Positions 9,195 to 18,725 of a stretch of 64,000 bases of DNA are shown here, piece by piece; the first letter of the stretch is position 1; each line of letters starts with the position of its first letter. This stretch comes from Thiocystis violacea. Its GTDB lineage: Bacteria; Pseudomonadota; Gammaproteobacteria; Chromatiales; Chromatiaceae. The notes below the pieces were generated by a model. It had not been told where the DNA came from, made no database searches, and saw nothing but the letters and a program-made list of their open reading frames with translations. The stretch covers positions 1 through 64,000 of the forward strand of contig NZ_NRRF01000016.1 in assembly GCF_016583565.1 (NCBI RefSeq). Direction: 5' to 3'. A program made the translations under genes and the position numbers.

Positions 9195-11090
9195 ATGGGC
9201 TACCAGACCCTCTACGACCGCTCGATGAGCGACCCGTCCGCCTTCTGGGCCGAAGCGGCGGAGCTGATCGATTGGGACAGACCTTGGGATCGCGTGCTGG
9301 ACGACAGCAACCCACCCTTCTATCGCTGGTTCAGCGGCGCCAAGCTCAACACCTGTTACAACGCCGTCGACCGCCACGTCGCGGCGGGTCGCGGCGACCA
9401 GGCGGCCATCATCCACGACAGCCCCGTCACGCATTCCAAGACGACCATCACCTATGCTGAGCTGCACGCGCAGGTCGCGCGCTTCGGCGGGGCGTTGAAG
9501 GCCCTGGGAGTCGAGAAAGGCGATCGGGTCATCATTTACATGCCCATGGTGCCCGAGGCGGTCATCGCCATGCTCGGCTGCGCCCGCATCGGCGCCGTCC
9601 ACTCGGTGGTCTTCGGCGGCTTCTCCTCCCGCGAGCTGGCCACGCGCATCGACGACGCCAAGCCCAAGGTCATGGTCGCCGGCTCCTGCGGTATCGAGCC
9701 CAACCGGGTCGTCCACTACAAGCCCTTGCTGGACGCCGCCATCGAGCAGGCGGAGAACAAGCCCCAGCACTGCATCATCCTGCAACGCCCAGAGGAGCCT
9801 GGCACCCTGGTCGCCGGGCGAGACCTCAACTGGGAGGAGGCCATGGCCGCCGCCGAGCCGGCCGACTGCGTCTCGGTGGAGGCGACGGATCCGCTCTATA
9901 TCCTCTACACCTCCGGGACCACCGGGCAGCCGAAGGGCGTGGTCCGCGACACTGGCGGCCATGCCGTCGCCATGGCCTGGAGCATGGGCAACGTCTACGA
10001 CGTCAAGCCAGGGGAGGTCTTCTGGGCCGCCTCGGACGTCGGCTGGGTGGTCGGGCACTCCTATATCGTCTACGCCCCGCTGCTCATGGGCTGCACCACC
10101 ATCGTCTACGAGGGCAAACCGGTCGGAACGCCCGATGCCGGCGCCTTTTGGCGCGTCATCCAGGAGCACAAGGTCGCGGTCCTCTTCACGGCGCCCACGG
10201 CCTTCCGCGCCATCAAGCGCGACGATCCGAACGCCGAGCATCTCAAACGCTATGATCTCAGCGGCTTTCGCGCCCTCTTCCTGGCCGGAGAGCGTTGCGA
10301 TCCGGACACCCTCAACTGGGCCGAGCAGAAGCTCGGGGTGCCGGTCATCGACCACTGGTGGCAGACGGAAACCGGCTGGGCGATCGCGGCCAACTGCCTC
10401 GGCATCGAGCAGCTTCCAGTCAAGCCGGGCTCACCGACACGCGCTGTGCCGGGCTATGACGTCCAGGTCCTGAACGACGAGGGCAACCCTGTCGAGGCTG
10501 GCGACATCGGGCGCATCATGATCAAGCTGCCCATGCCGCCCGGCTGTCTGCCAACCCTCTGGGGCAACGATACCCGTTTCGTTCAGTCCTATCTCTCCAC
10601 GCAGCCGGGCTACTATCTCACCGGTGACGCGGGCTACATGGACGAAGACGGCTATCTCTTCGTCATGAGCCGCATCGATGACATCATCAACGTCGCCGGC
10701 CACAGGCTCTCGACGGGAGGAATGGAGGCCGTGCTGGCCTCCCACCCGGATGTCGCGGAATGCGCCGTCATTGGCGCCGCCGACCAGCTCAAGGGCGAGC
10801 TGCCGCTCGGACTCGTGGTGCTCAAGTCGGGCGTCGACCGCGACAAGGCGGAAATCGCCAGGGAGCTGGTCGGCCTGGTGCGGGATCAAATCGGCCCGGT
10901 CGCGGCTTTCAAGACGGTCGCCGTGGTGGACCGACTGCCGAAGACGCGCTCCGGCAAGATCCTGCGCGGGACCATGAAGGCCATTGCCGACGGCAAGGAG
11001 TATCGCTTGCCGGCCACCATCGACGATCCCGCCATTCTCGACGAGATCACCTCGGCGCTATCCGCCATCGGTTACGCAAAACACGGCTGA
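9195..11090 (+). CDS. prpE: propionate-CoA ligase
   Basis: AMP-forming acyl-CoA synthetase (ANL superfamily) that activates propionate to propionyl-CoA for the 2-methylcitrate cycle. The 631-residue protein has the P-loop YTSGTTGQPKG, the adenylate-binding WWQTETGW, and the C-terminal catalytic/acetylatable lysine in PKTRSGKILR. The propionyl- rather than acetyl-type call rests on overall resemblance to PrpE and on the prp genes 1.4-6 kb downstream. The ATG at 9195 is preceded by GGAGAA. prpE is split from prpBCD by a minus-strand DUF3096 gene and a transferase gene. Confidence 0.92.
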   Translation: MGYQTLYDRSMSDPSAFWAEAAELIDWDRPWDRVLDDSNPPFYRWFSGAKLNTCYNAVDRHVAAGRGDQAAIIHDSPVTHSKTTITYAELHAQVARFGGALKALGVEKGDRVIIYMPMVPEAVIAMLGCARIGAVHSVVFGGFSSRELATRIDDAKPKVMVAGSCGIEPNRVVHYKPLLDAAIEQAENKPQHCIILQRPEEPGTLVAGRDLNWEEAMAAAEPADCVSVEATDPLYILYTSGTTGQPKGVVRDTGGHAVAMAWSMGNVYDVKPGEVFWAASDVGWVVGHSYIVYAPLLMGCTTIVYEGKPVGTPDAGAFWRVIQEHKVAVLFTAPTAFRAIKRDDPNAEHLKRYDLSGFRALFLAGERCDPDTLNWAEQKLGVPVIDHWWQTETGWAIAANCLGIEQLPVKPGSPTRAVPGYDVQVLNDEGNPVEAGDIGRIMIKLPMPPGCLPTLWGNDTRFVQSYLSTQPGYYLTGDAGYMDEDGYLFVMSRIDDIINVAGHRLSTGGMEAVLASHPDVAECAVIGAADQLKGELPLGLVVLKSGVDRDKAEIARELVGLVRDQIGPVAAFKTVAVVDRLPKTRSGKILRGTMKAIADGKEYRLPATIDDPAILDEITSALSAIGYAKHG

Positions 11091-11191
11091 TCGCGTCACG
11101 CCAAGGGAGCCGGACCGGCCCATGCGCCGGTCCGGCCCGATGAACGCGATGAGATCCCGGCAGCGCCCAGCTCCGCCAGACTGAACCGTCC

Positions 11192-11488
11192 TCAGAAGTG
11201 CAGAATCCCGGCCTCGAGGAGTCCGACGAGGATCAGGTAGATCCCGACCACATAATTGAGGATGGCCGGCTTGATCAAGATGAGCACGCCAGCGACGATG
11301 GAGATCACCGTCATCGGGCGAATGGCCTGGCCGTAGAAGAAATGCAGGACGCCGAGCGCCCCGATGAGAAGCAGATAGGCCGCAATGGCGTAGTTCAGAA
11401 CGCGGGGCACCAGCAGGATGACCAAGCCGGCAATGATGGCCACCACGGCCTGCATCGGCCAATGCTGCAGCATGTTTGGAATATCCAT
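11192..11488 (-). CDS. DUF3096 small membrane protein
   Basis: A 98-residue, very hydrophobic protein with about four transmembrane segments arranged as two similar halves. LVPRVLNYAIAAYLLLIGAL (about 27-46) is echoed by LIKPAILNYVVGIYLILVGL (about 71-90), an internal duplication typical of DUF3096. The ATG at 11488 follows a GGAAGG at about 5 bases. A much longer frame extends to 12367, but its remainder is antisense to the transferase gene. Function unknown; such proteins often appear as single genes in stress-related settings. It is convergent with prpE. Confidence 0.85.
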   Translation of the reverse strand: MDIPNMLQHWPMQAVVAIIAGLVILLVPRVLNYAIAAYLLLIGALGVLHFFYGQAIRPMTVISIVAGVLILIKPAILNYVVGIYLILVGLLEAGILHF

Positions 11489-11722
11489 CCAAGCCTTCCT
11501 TTGTGTAAGCCCAAAACGTCGGTTCGGACGGCACGCGGGGCAATGCCCGCGATGCGGCAAGGCAACGCCCAACACGATGCGTGCGGGATGAAAACATGTT
11601 TCACCGATCGATCCAAGTCGCTCCGCAAGCGCTCGGAGGCACCCATCCAAAGCGCGAATCACAGCGACGGATGCACGGCCGGCCAGGGCACGAGCAGCAC
11701 GAACACCCTCGCGGACCAAGGC

Positions 11723-12394
11723 ATGACCATCAGGCACGACGATCCCGGTGAGGCGCGCCCGACGCTCGCCGTGCGCACCTTGATCTTCGCGCGAGCGCCT
11801 GTCCCCGGTCAGGTGAAGACCCGACTCATCCCCGCCTTGGGAGCCGCTGGCGCGGCCGCGCTGCATCTGCGGCTCATGACCGACCTCATCGACCGGTTGA
11901 GCACGGCGGCGCTCACACCGGTGGAACTCTGGGTCACACCGAACCTCAGCCACCCCCGCTTCGCCGATCTCGCGCACCGCTATGCGCTGAGTCTGCACCA
12001 GCAGCACGCGGGGGATCTGGGTCAACGGCTCGCCAGCGGCGCACGCGCCGCACTGACCCGCGCCGACGCAGTCGTCCTCATAGGCACCGACTGCCCTGGG
12101 CTCTCGGCCGAGTACCTGGGCCAGGCGATCGAGCAGCTGCGCCGGCGCGACGCGGTTCTCGGCCCAGCCCTGGACGGCGGCTATGTACTGCTGGGGCTGA
12201 GGCGCCTGTCTCACCGGCTTTTCGAGGGCATTCCCTGGGGAGGCGCTGAGGTCGCCGAGCTCACCCGCCAACGCCTTCGGGAGCTGAACTGGAGCTGGTC
12301 CGAGCTGAGTCCCTTGGCCGACATCGACCGCCCGGAGGATCTCGCCCACCTGCCGCCAGGGCTCCATCCCGCCTGTGCGACACCACCGAACTGA
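11723..12394 (+). CDS. TIGR04282-family nucleotidyl/glycosyl-transferase-like protein
   Basis: A 223-residue GT-A-fold protein resembling the DUF2064/TIGR04282 family. The opening LIFARAPVPGQVKTRL resembles a nucleotide-sugar-type binding loop, followed by VVLIGTDCPGL and AVLGPALDGGYVLLGL. Some members are linked to arsenosugar synthesis, but no arsenic genes are nearby, so the substrate is unknown. The ATG at 11723 is the first in-frame start before the conserved core; the longer frame back to 11198 is antisense to DUF3096. It precedes the GntR regulator gene by about 140-175 bp. Confidence 0.8.
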   Translation: MTIRHDDPGEARPTLAVRTLIFARAPVPGQVKTRLIPALGAAGAAALHLRLMTDLIDRLSTAALTPVELWVTPNLSHPRFADLAHRYALSLHQQHAGDLGQRLASGARAALTRADAVVLIGTDCPGLSAEYLGQAIEQLRRRDAVLGPALDGGYVLLGLRRLSHRLFEGIPWGGAEVAELTRQRLRELNWSWSELSPLADIDRPEDLAHLPPGLHPACATPPN

Positions 12395-12489
12395 TCAGCG
12401 CCGACCAGGTTCCCAACGGTTGCCGTCATCGGGGGTTTTTGCTGAAGTGGCGGCGCAGTCGATCCGACGCCCCATCTTGCCGCCCAAAG

Positions 12490-12562
12490 ATTGTCGACAA
12501 TAAGATTGACAATATCCCAAAAAAAGCTAATTTATGGCGAAAGCACAGGAACAGTGTCGACA
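12490..12562 (+). promoter_or_regulatory. palindromic operator pair and promoter of the prp regulator
   Basis: ATTGTCGACAAT at 12490-12501 is a perfect 12-bp palindrome. ATTGACAAT follows at 12505-12513, and a second TGTCGACA palindrome lies at 12555-12562. The two palindrome centres are 63 bp apart, close to six helical turns. TTGACA at 12506-12511 could be a -35 with a weak -10 TAATTT at 12528-12533, so the first operator overlaps the promoter. TGTC-x-ACA-type palindromes are common sites of GntR/FCD regulators, and the next gene encodes one. Autoregulation of the prp cluster is inferred. Confidence 0.65.
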
Positions 12563-12569
12563 ACTTGCC

Positions 12570-13256
12570 ATGTCCATCACCGCCGAAGCTTTACCCGAGG
12601 TCACCGCGACCATTGCGGACCGCATCTTCGATCAACTACGCCAAGCCATCGTCGAGGGCGAGATCCCGCCTGGCAGCAAGATCAGCGAGCCAGTCCTAGC
12701 GGCCCGTTACGGCATCAGCCGCGGCCCCTTGCGCGAAGCCATGCGCCGGCTGGAGTCGAGCAGCCTGGTCGAGCGCAAACCTAATGTGGGCGCACGCGTC
12801 ATCACCCTCACCAGCGAGCAGCTGCTGGAGATCTACGTGATTCGCGAGGCGCTCGAGGGCATGGCCGCCCGTCTCGCGGCCGAGCACATGTCCGACGCGG
12901 CGATCGCAGACCTCAAGCGCCTGCTCACCCGGCACCGCACCGATGTCGCCCAAGAGGAATGGCAGACCTATTTCCAGAAAGAGGGCGACCTGGACTTCCA
13001 CTTCAGGATCGTCCAGGGCAGCGGTAACCGCCGCCTGATCAACATCCTCTGCAACGATCTCTATCACCTTGCGCGCATGTATCGCTGCCAGTTCGGGATG
13101 AAAAGCGACCGCGCCCGAGACGCCCTCAAGGAGCACGAACTCGTGGTCGAGGCGATCGCGGAACGCGACGGCGAGCTGGCGGAATGGCTGATGCGCCGCC
13201 ACATCCGCAAATCACGCAAAGCGACCGAGCGACGGCTCGCCGCCATGCAGGAATGA
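12570..13256 (+). CDS. GntR/FCD-family transcriptional regulator of propionate catabolism
   Basis: A 228-residue regulator with an N-terminal winged-helix domain (about residues 10-75; [21 protein letters not shown] is the recognition region) and a C-terminal all-helical FCD ligand domain (about 90-220). FCD proteins bind carboxylates, often with a metal held by Asp/His residues. It lies just upstream of prpB-prpC-prpD, the place of the GntR-type prp regulator in Pseudomonas and relatives. An in-frame ATG at 12534 adds 12 residues. I prefer 12570 because the likely -10 abuts 12534, but neither start has a good ribosome binding site. The ligand (methylcitrate or methylisocitrate) is inferred. 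Confidence 0.85.
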   Translation: MSITAEALPEVTATIADRIFDQLRQAIVEGEIPPGSKISEPVLAARYGISRGPLREAMRRLESSSLVERKPNVGARVITLTSEQLLEIYVIREALEGMAARLAAEHMSDAAIADLKRLLTRHRTDVAQEEWQTYFQKEGDLDFHFRIVQGSGNRRLINILCNDLYHLARMYRCQFGMKSDRARDALKEHELVVEAIAERDGELAEWLMRRHIRKSRKATERRLAAMQE

Positions 13257-13336
13257 CCCCCGGACGAAGACGCCGGATTGCACTTCTCGAGTCCGGGGCG
13301 CCAACGCCACCGGACTCAACAGACGAGGCCACTAGC

Positions 13337-14227
13337 ATGACCGAAACGATGACCCCAGGCGCCAAGCTACGCCGCGCCGTCCAGGAAGAACACCCCTTGC
13401 AGGTGGTCGGCGCAATCAACGCCTATCACGCCAGAATGGCCGAGCGCACCGGCTACCGCGCGCTCTATCTCTCCGGCGGCGGCGTCGCGGCGGGCTCCTA
13501 CGGCGTACCCGACCTCGGCATGACCAGCCTGGACAACGTGCTGGAAGACGTCAGCCGCATCACCTACAGCACCGACCTGCCCCTGCTGGTCGATGCCGAT
13601 ACCGGCTGGGGCAGCGCCTTCAACATCGCCCGCACGGTCAAGCAGCTGATTCGCGCCGGCGCCGCCGGCTGTCACATCGAGGACCAGGTCGCCGCCAAAC
13701 GCTGCGGGCACCGTCCCGGCAAAGCCGTCGTCTCCAAGGAGGAGATGGTCGACCGCATCAAGGCCGCCGTCGACGCGCGTACGGATGATTTCGTCATCAT
13801 GGCCCGCACCGACGCCCTCGCCGTCGAAGGCATGGACTCCGCGATCGAACGCGCCATCGCCTGCGTCGAAGCCGGCGCCGACATGATCTTTCCGGAGGCC
13901 ATGACGGAGCTCGCCCAATACGCGCACTTCAGCGCGGCGGTCAAGGTGCCGGTGCTCGCCAACATCACCGAGTTCGGCGCGACGCCGCTCTTCAAGACGG
14001 ACGAGCTGGCCGGCGCCGGCGTTTCACTGGTGCTCTATCCCCTCTCGGCCTTCCGCGCGATGAACCAGGCGGCGCTCAACGTCTACCAAGCCATCCGTCG
14101 CGACGGCACTCAGGCCAATGTCGTCGACACCATGCAGACCCGCATGGCGCTCTATGACTACCTGGATTATCACAGCTTCGAGCAAAAGCTCGATGCGCTC
14201 TTCGCACAGGGACAGGCGGAAGACTAG
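13337..14227 (+). CDS. prpB: 2-methylisocitrate lyase
   Basis: Isocitrate-lyase-superfamily enzyme that splits 2-methylisocitrate into pyruvate and succinate, the last step of the methylcitrate cycle. The 296-residue protein carries the catalytic KRCGH at 121-125 (C123), the metal/substrate-binding DADTGWG (about 86-92) and HIEDQ. The ATG at 13337 follows GAGG at about 9 bases and gives family length; the open frame to 13184 overlaps the regulator gene. It is the first structural gene after the regulator and is followed by prpC. Confidence 0.96.
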   Translation: MTETMTPGAKLRRAVQEEHPLQVVGAINAYHARMAERTGYRALYLSGGGVAAGSYGVPDLGMTSLDNVLEDVSRITYSTDLPLLVDADTGWGSAFNIARTVKQLIRAGAAGCHIEDQVAAKRCGHRPGKAVVSKEEMVDRIKAAVDARTDDFVIMARTDALAVEGMDSAIERAIACVEAGADMIFPEAMTELAQYAHFSAAVKVPVLANITEFGATPLFKTDELAGAGVSLVLYPLSAFRAMNQAALNVYQAIRRDGTQANVVDTMQTRMALYDYLDYHSFEQKLDALFAQGQAED

Positions 14228-14333
14228 CGATCATGCGGGGCCCGGCCCCGACGAGCACTCACAGCCCCACGATTGGATCCGTTCCGGCCGCGATCCAGGC
14301 CGGAGACCACGCCGACACGAGGAGACAGGACCC

Positions 14334-15491
14334 ATGACCGAGAACCAAGAGAGCCAGCTGCCCAAGCCGAAGAAGTCCGTCGCACTCTCCGGAACCGCCG
14401 CCGGCAATACCGCCATCTGCACCGTCGGGCGCACCGGAAACGATCTCCACTACCGCGGCTATGACATCCTGGATTTCGCCGACACCGCGGAGTTCGAGGA
14501 GATCGCCTTCCTGTTGATCCATGAGCGACTGCCCACGCAGAGCGAGCTCGTCGCCTACAAACACAAGCTCAAGTCCCTGCGCGGCATCCCCGCGGCCCTG
14601 AAAACGGCCTTGGAGCAACTGCCCCCGTCCGCCCACCCGATGGACGTCATGCGCACCGGCTGCTCCGTCCTAGGCACCCTGGAGCCCGAGAAGGACAGCA
14701 TGCCGGTCGCGGCGGCGCGCGACATCGGCGATCGGCTGATCGCGTGCTTCGGCTCCATGCTGCTCTACTGGTACCACTTTGCCCACAATGGGCGCCGCAT
14801 CGAGGTCGAGACCGACGACGACTCCATCGGCGGCCATTTCCTGCACCTGCTGCACGGCCACACACCGCGCCCGGAGTGGGTGCGCGCCATGCACACCTCG
14901 CTCATCCTCTACGCCGAGCATGAGTTCAACGCCTCCACCTTCGCCGGTCGCGTGGTGGCGGGTACCAACTCGGATATGTACTCGGCCATCACCGGCGCCA
15001 TCGGGGCACTGCGCGGCCCCAAACACGGCGGCGCCAACGAGGCCGCCTGCGAGATCCAGGAACGCTACGCCAATGCCGACGAGGCCGAGGCCGACATCAC
15101 CGCGCGTGTCGGTCGCAAGGAGATCATCATCGGCTTCGGCCACCCGGTCTATACCATCTCGGATCCGCGCAACGAGGTGATCAAGTCGGTCGCGAAGCGG
15201 CTGTCCGATGCCAACGAGAACATGCGCATGTTCGAGGTCGCGGACCGGCTCGAAAGCGTCATGTGGGATCTCAAAAAGATGTTCCCGAATCTGGACTGGT
15301 TCTCAGCCGTGTCCTACGCCCAGATGGGCGTACCGACCGCGCTCTTCACGCCCATCTTCGTCATCTCGCGCACCAGCGGCTGGGTGGCCCACGTCATCGA
15401 GCAGCGCAAGGACGGCAAGATCATCCGCCCGAGCGCCAACTATGTCGGGGTCGAAAACCTCCAGTGGACGCCGATCGATCAGCGTTCCTAG
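14334..15491 (+). CDS. prpC: 2-methylcitrate synthase
   Basis: Citrate-synthase-family enzyme that condenses propionyl-CoA with oxaloacetate. The 385-residue length is the short type I form of methylcitrate synthases. Catalytic histidines are visible in GPKHGGANE and GFGHPVY, and the C-terminal RPSANYVG is present. The ATG at 14334 is preceded by AGGAGACAGGA. The position between prpB and prpD decides for 2-methylcitrate rather than housekeeping citrate synthase. Spacing to prpB is about 105 bp, with no promoter or terminator seen in between. Confidence 0.95.
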   Translation: MTENQESQLPKPKKSVALSGTAAGNTAICTVGRTGNDLHYRGYDILDFADTAEFEEIAFLLIHERLPTQSELVAYKHKLKSLRGIPAALKTALEQLPPSAHPMDVMRTGCSVLGTLEPEKDSMPVAAARDIGDRLIACFGSMLLYWYHFAHNGRRIEVETDDDSIGGHFLHLLHGHTPRPEWVRAMHTSLILYAEHEFNASTFAGRVVAGTNSDMYSAITGAIGALRGPKHGGANEAACEIQERYANADEAEADITARVGRKEIIIGFGHPVYTISDPRNEVIKSVAKRLSDANENMRMFEVADRLESVMWDLKKMFPNLDWFSAVSYAQMGVPTALFTPIFVISRTSGWVAHVIEQRKDGKIIRPSANYVGVENLQWTPIDQRS

Positions 15492-15574
15492 TGCGTGCTT
15501 GAGCCGATCCCGGATCGGCTCGACGACCCATTGCTGGTCAGACAATCGCATTCTCAACAAACGGAAAGCCCTTC

Positions 15575-17023
15575 ATGAGCACACACATCGCCGACGCCAA
15601 CATGCGTCCAGCGCCCGACCAGGAATTGGTGGCCATCGCCGACTATGTCTGCGACTACAAGATCGACTCCCAAGAGGCCATCACGACCGCCCGCCACTGT
15701 CTGATGGACTCCCTCGGCTGCGCGCTCCTGGCGCTGCAGTATCCGGAGTGCACCAAACACCTCGGCCCCATCGTTCCGGGCACCAGCGTGCCGAACGGCG
15801 CCCGCGTGCCCGGCACCCAGTTCCAGCTCGACCCGGTCAAGGCAGCCTGGGACATCGGCGCCCTGGTGCGCTGGCTGGACTTCAACGACACCTGGCTCGC
15901 CGCGGAGTGGGGGCACCCCTCGGACAACCTGGGCGCCATCCTGGGCCTGGGCGACTATCTGTCTCGCAAGGCGATCGCCGACGGCGCAGCCCCCTTGAAC
16001 GTGGGCGACGTGCTCCACTACATGGTCAAGGCGCATGAGATCCAGGGCGTGCTCGCACTGGAGAACAGCTTCAACCGGGTCGGACTGGACCACGTCCTGC
16101 TGGTCAAGGTCGCCTCCGCCGGCGTTGCCGCGCTGATGCTGGGCGCCGACAAGGATCAGGTGATCGACACCCTGTCTCAGGCCTGGGTCGATGGCCAATC
16201 GTTGCGCACCTACCGTCACGCACCGAACACCGGCTCGCGCAAGTCCTGGGCCGCTGGTGACGCCAGCTCCCGAGCCGTGCGCCTGGCGATGATGGTCCAG
16301 AAAGGCGAAATGGGCCTGCCCTCGGTGCTGAGCGCACCGCGCTGGGGCTTCTACGACGTGCTCTTCAAGGGCAACACGTTCGCCTTCCAGCGCGACTACG
16401 GCAGCTATGTGATGGAGAACATCCTGTTCAAGATCAGCTTCCCGGCCGAGTTCCACGCCCAGACCGCGGCCGAGTGCGCCATGACGCTGCACCCCCAGGT
16501 CAAGGACCGCATTGACCAGATCGAGCGTATCGAGCTGACCACACAGGAGTCCGCCGTCCGCATCATCAGCAAGGACGGCCCGCTCTACAACCCGGCCGAC
16601 CGCGACCACTGCCTGCAGTACATGGTCGCCGTTCCGCTCATCTTCGGCCGCCTGACCGCCGACGACTACGAGGACGCGGTCGCCAAGGATGCGCGTGTCG
16701 ACGCCCTGCGCGAGAAGATGGTGGTGACGGAAGACGCGCGCTACACCAAGGAATACCTGGATCCCGGCAAGCGCTCCATCGCCAACGCCGTGCAGGTCTT
16801 CTTCAGCGATGGCTCCAAGACCGAAAAGGTCGAGGTCGAGTATCCCATCGGCCATCGCCGCCGCCGCGCCGAGGGCATTCCCGTCCTGGAGGCCAAGTTC
16901 CTCGACGCACTGCGGACCCGCTTCCCCAAGGGGCAGGCCCAGCGCATCTACGCGCTCTGCCAGGACGAGCAAGCCTTGATGGCAACCCCGCTCAATCAGT
17001 TCATGGATCTCTTCATGATCTGA
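15575..17023 (+). CDS. prpD: 2-methylcitrate dehydratase
   Basis: MmgE/PrpD-family dehydratase of 482 residues that converts 2-methylcitrate to 2-methyl-cis-aconitate. The N-terminal part contains the conserved [10 protein letters not shown] and the WLDFNDT stretch; the middle has [13 protein letters not shown]. It completes a prpB-C-D order. Because PrpD is present rather than the AcnD/PrpF pair, rehydration to 2-methylisocitrate must use an aconitase encoded elsewhere. The ATG at 15575 follows GGAAAG. A long 15-bp inverted repeat lies about 250 bp downstream. Confidence 0.95.
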   Translation: MSTHIADANMRPAPDQELVAIADYVCDYKIDSQEAITTARHCLMDSLGCALLALQYPECTKHLGPIVPGTSVPNGARVPGTQFQLDPVKAAWDIGALVRWLDFNDTWLAAEWGHPSDNLGAILGLGDYLSRKAIADGAAPLNVGDVLHYMVKAHEIQGVLALENSFNRVGLDHVLLVKVASAGVAALMLGADKDQVIDTLSQAWVDGQSLRTYRHAPNTGSRKSWAAGDASSRAVRLAMMVQKGEMGLPSVLSAPRWGFYDVLFKGNTFAFQRDYGSYVMENILFKISFPAEFHAQTAAECAMTLHPQVKDRIDQIERIELTTQESAVRIISKDGPLYNPADRDHCLQYMVAVPLIFGRLTADDYEDAVAKDARVDALREKMVVTEDARYTKEYLDPGKRSIANAVQVFFSDGSKTEKVEVEYPIGHRRRRAEGIPVLEAKFLDALRTRFPKGQAQRIYALCQDEQALMATPLNQFMDLFMI

Positions 17024-17432
17024 GCCCCGGCCTGCCCCTGCGCCCCGGCCCAGACGCGGGGCGCATCCTCAGCCCGCCGCTGTCGGCGGATGACGCGGAA
17101 CCGCGCGGCGCGCCGCGATAGGACTGCGCGAGCGCAGTGACACCTGCTTGAATCGGGTAAGTCGCCACCTGGAATCGCTCGACCACAGGCAAGGTCGGCA
17201 GCACGCCGACGCTCTGCCAGAGCGCGGATGGATTGGATTGGAAGGATAAGGCGTTCGGAGAGGAACATCAGGCGAGGAGCAGCGGCTGGGCCGCTGCTCC
17301 TCGCGACTTCATCTGGCGATGCGCGTGGGAACGCCGGGGTCATCATGACCTGCATCGGGTGCCGATCGCCATCGCGTGCCATCGCATCGAGCACCGTCGC
17401 CGCGCACCGAGCCCGGCATCGTCAGATGCCGA
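17024..17432. other. intergenic region downstream of prpD
   Basis: About 410 bp without a supportable gene. It holds GC-rich short repeats near 17030-17130 and a perfect 15-bp inverted repeat at 17272-17304 (listed separately). Several short shadow frames exist on both strands, but none has a ribosome binding site or resembles a known protein. Confidence 0.5.
17272..17304. terminator. perfect 15-bp inverted repeat, terminator-like
   Basis: Left arm GCGAGGAGCAGCGGC (17272-17286), a 3-base loop TGG, and a perfectly complementary right arm (17290-17304). There is no T-run on either side, so intrinsic termination would be weak. It could still protect the 3' end of the prp transcript or of the convergent small-gene transcript. 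Confidence 0.45.
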
Positions 17433-17567
17433 TTAGTGATCGGTCTTGTCGGAGGACGAGCGGACCAGATTCACGAAGCTCGCCTGAAGTCTCTTGGCCC
17501 AGGGTGGTTGTGTCCAGTTCCAACCGATGAGGATCCCGATCACCAGTCCAATCAGCAGCTGTATCAT
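17433..17567 (-). CDS. 44-residue single-pass membrane microprotein
   Basis: A short gene with a strong ribosome binding site (GAGGAAA about 6 bases before the ATG at 17567). The product begins MIQLLIGLVIGILIGWNW, a hydrophobic helix with Gly-x-x-x-Gly-like spacing, then WTQPPWAKRL and a short polar C-terminal tail, with a TAA stop. The combination of a good Shine-Dalgarno, a coherent transmembrane helix and an amphipathic tail argues for a real gene. No homologue is recognised. The next gene upstream on the same strand (17785-18555) also encodes a membrane protein. Confidence 0.6.
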   Translation of the reverse strand: MIQLLIGLVIGILIGWNWTQPPWAKRLQASFVNLVRSSSDKTDH

Positions 17568-17784
17568 GCGCGTTTCCTCTTCTTCGAGTCTTGAGCGATC
17601 GCGGTCGACGCCCGGCCACCGGCAAGCACGTCTGCGGCAATCGCCTGAAGCAACAGCTCATTGCAGCCCGCCCGTCAGGACGAACCGGACGGCAGGGTAT
17701 CCCAAAAACAAGGCACCAAGTAAGGTTTTTCGCGCAACAGGACGCGCGGATGGGACGAAAGACCGAGAGCGGAGGAGCGCGCCC

Positions 17785-18555
17785 TCAGATCTGATCTTCT
17801 AGATGGAAACCGAACAGCTCCAGCAGAATGCCGGTTAGAGCCCCACCGAGCAGGCCGCCCGTGAGACCCGGAGGGATGTCATGCAGCACCTTGCCGATCT
17901 CGTCCTGAGTACTCGCGTCCAGCATCATGGCGGTGGTCCCACCGACGATCCAGATGCTCGCCCCCACCACGGCCGCAATGAGGGCGGCAACCAGGGGTGC
18001 GGAGAGCGCATCCGGGAGCCAGCCCAGACTGCGGCTGACCAGCCAGCGCTCCGAGACCTGAAAGAAGGTGCCGACGAGCGCGACCACGCCGGCGGCCAGG
18101 ACGAACATGCCGACATGCTCGCCAAGCACGGCCAGCACTATGGCAAGGACGCCTCCGGCCAGCACGCCGGCGATGAGGCCGGTCAGCGTCTCCGCCAGGG
18201 GTCGACTGCCGCTCGTGACGATCCAAGAGTAAAAACTGCCGGCGATCAGCCCCGCCAATCCGGCAATACCCACGATCGTCAACAACTCGACTTCTTGACC
18301 GGTCGCAATCAAATAGCCAATGGACGCCAAGACGCCGGCCATGGCACCTACCAGCGCGACCGGCATCGCGCTATAAAAGGCGGATGTGGTCATGGCGGCC
18401 GCGGCGGCCGCGATGACCAGAGGCTGCCAGCCCGACAGCCCGAGCACGCCGAGCACCTGATAGAGCCCTGCAAAGAGCGCTCCGAAGAGTGCACCCGCGA
18501 ACCCCCAGACGAAGAGCGCCATGACGATCGCGGCAAACTGGTCCTTAGTGAACAT
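17785..18555 (-). CDS. polytopic membrane protein, unknown function
   Basis: A 256-residue protein that is almost entirely hydrophobic, with about eight transmembrane segments rich in Gly and Ala. The C-terminus (DIPPGLTGGLLGGALTGILL) is followed by a short polar end. The ATG at 18555 gives a sensible N-terminus (MFTKDQFAAIVMAL); the open frame beyond it to 18732 is antisense to the leader of the divergent gene. No transporter signature was recognised. It is divergent from the conserved hypothetical at 18726 with a 170-bp gap. Confidence 0.8.
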   Translation of the reverse strand: MFTKDQFAAIVMALFVWGFAGALFGALFAGLYQVLGVLGLSGWQPLVIAAAAAAMTTSAFYSAMPVALVGAMAGVLASIGYLIATGQEVELLTIVGIAGLAGLIAGSFYSWIVTSGSRPLAETLTGLIAGVLAGGVLAIVLAVLGEHVGMFVLAAGVVALVGTFFQVSERWLVSRSLGWLPDALSAPLVAALIAAVVGASIWIVGGTTAMMLDASTQDEIGKVLHDIPPGLTGGLLGGALTGILLELFGFHLEDQI

Positions 18556-18725
18556 ACTTAGGTGACTCAGCGACGTTGGAACGATTGAACATAGTCTAGC
18601 CTTTCTCTGAACGCAGGCCCCAGTCGAAATTGCGATTCGACCCGCAAGCGCATCGGCCAGACAGGGACTCCAATACAGCGGCACCAGGCACTTACACTCA
18701 CCCACACCGATCGCCCAGCGCATTG

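Noticed and set aside
15554..16972. 472-residue minus-strand open frame over prpD
   Set aside because: Shadow of prpD with no domain or ribosome binding site.
17422..17661. 79-residue minus-strand frame
   Set aside because: Overlaps the better-supported 44-residue gene in another frame and lacks a Shine-Dalgarno or coherent structure.
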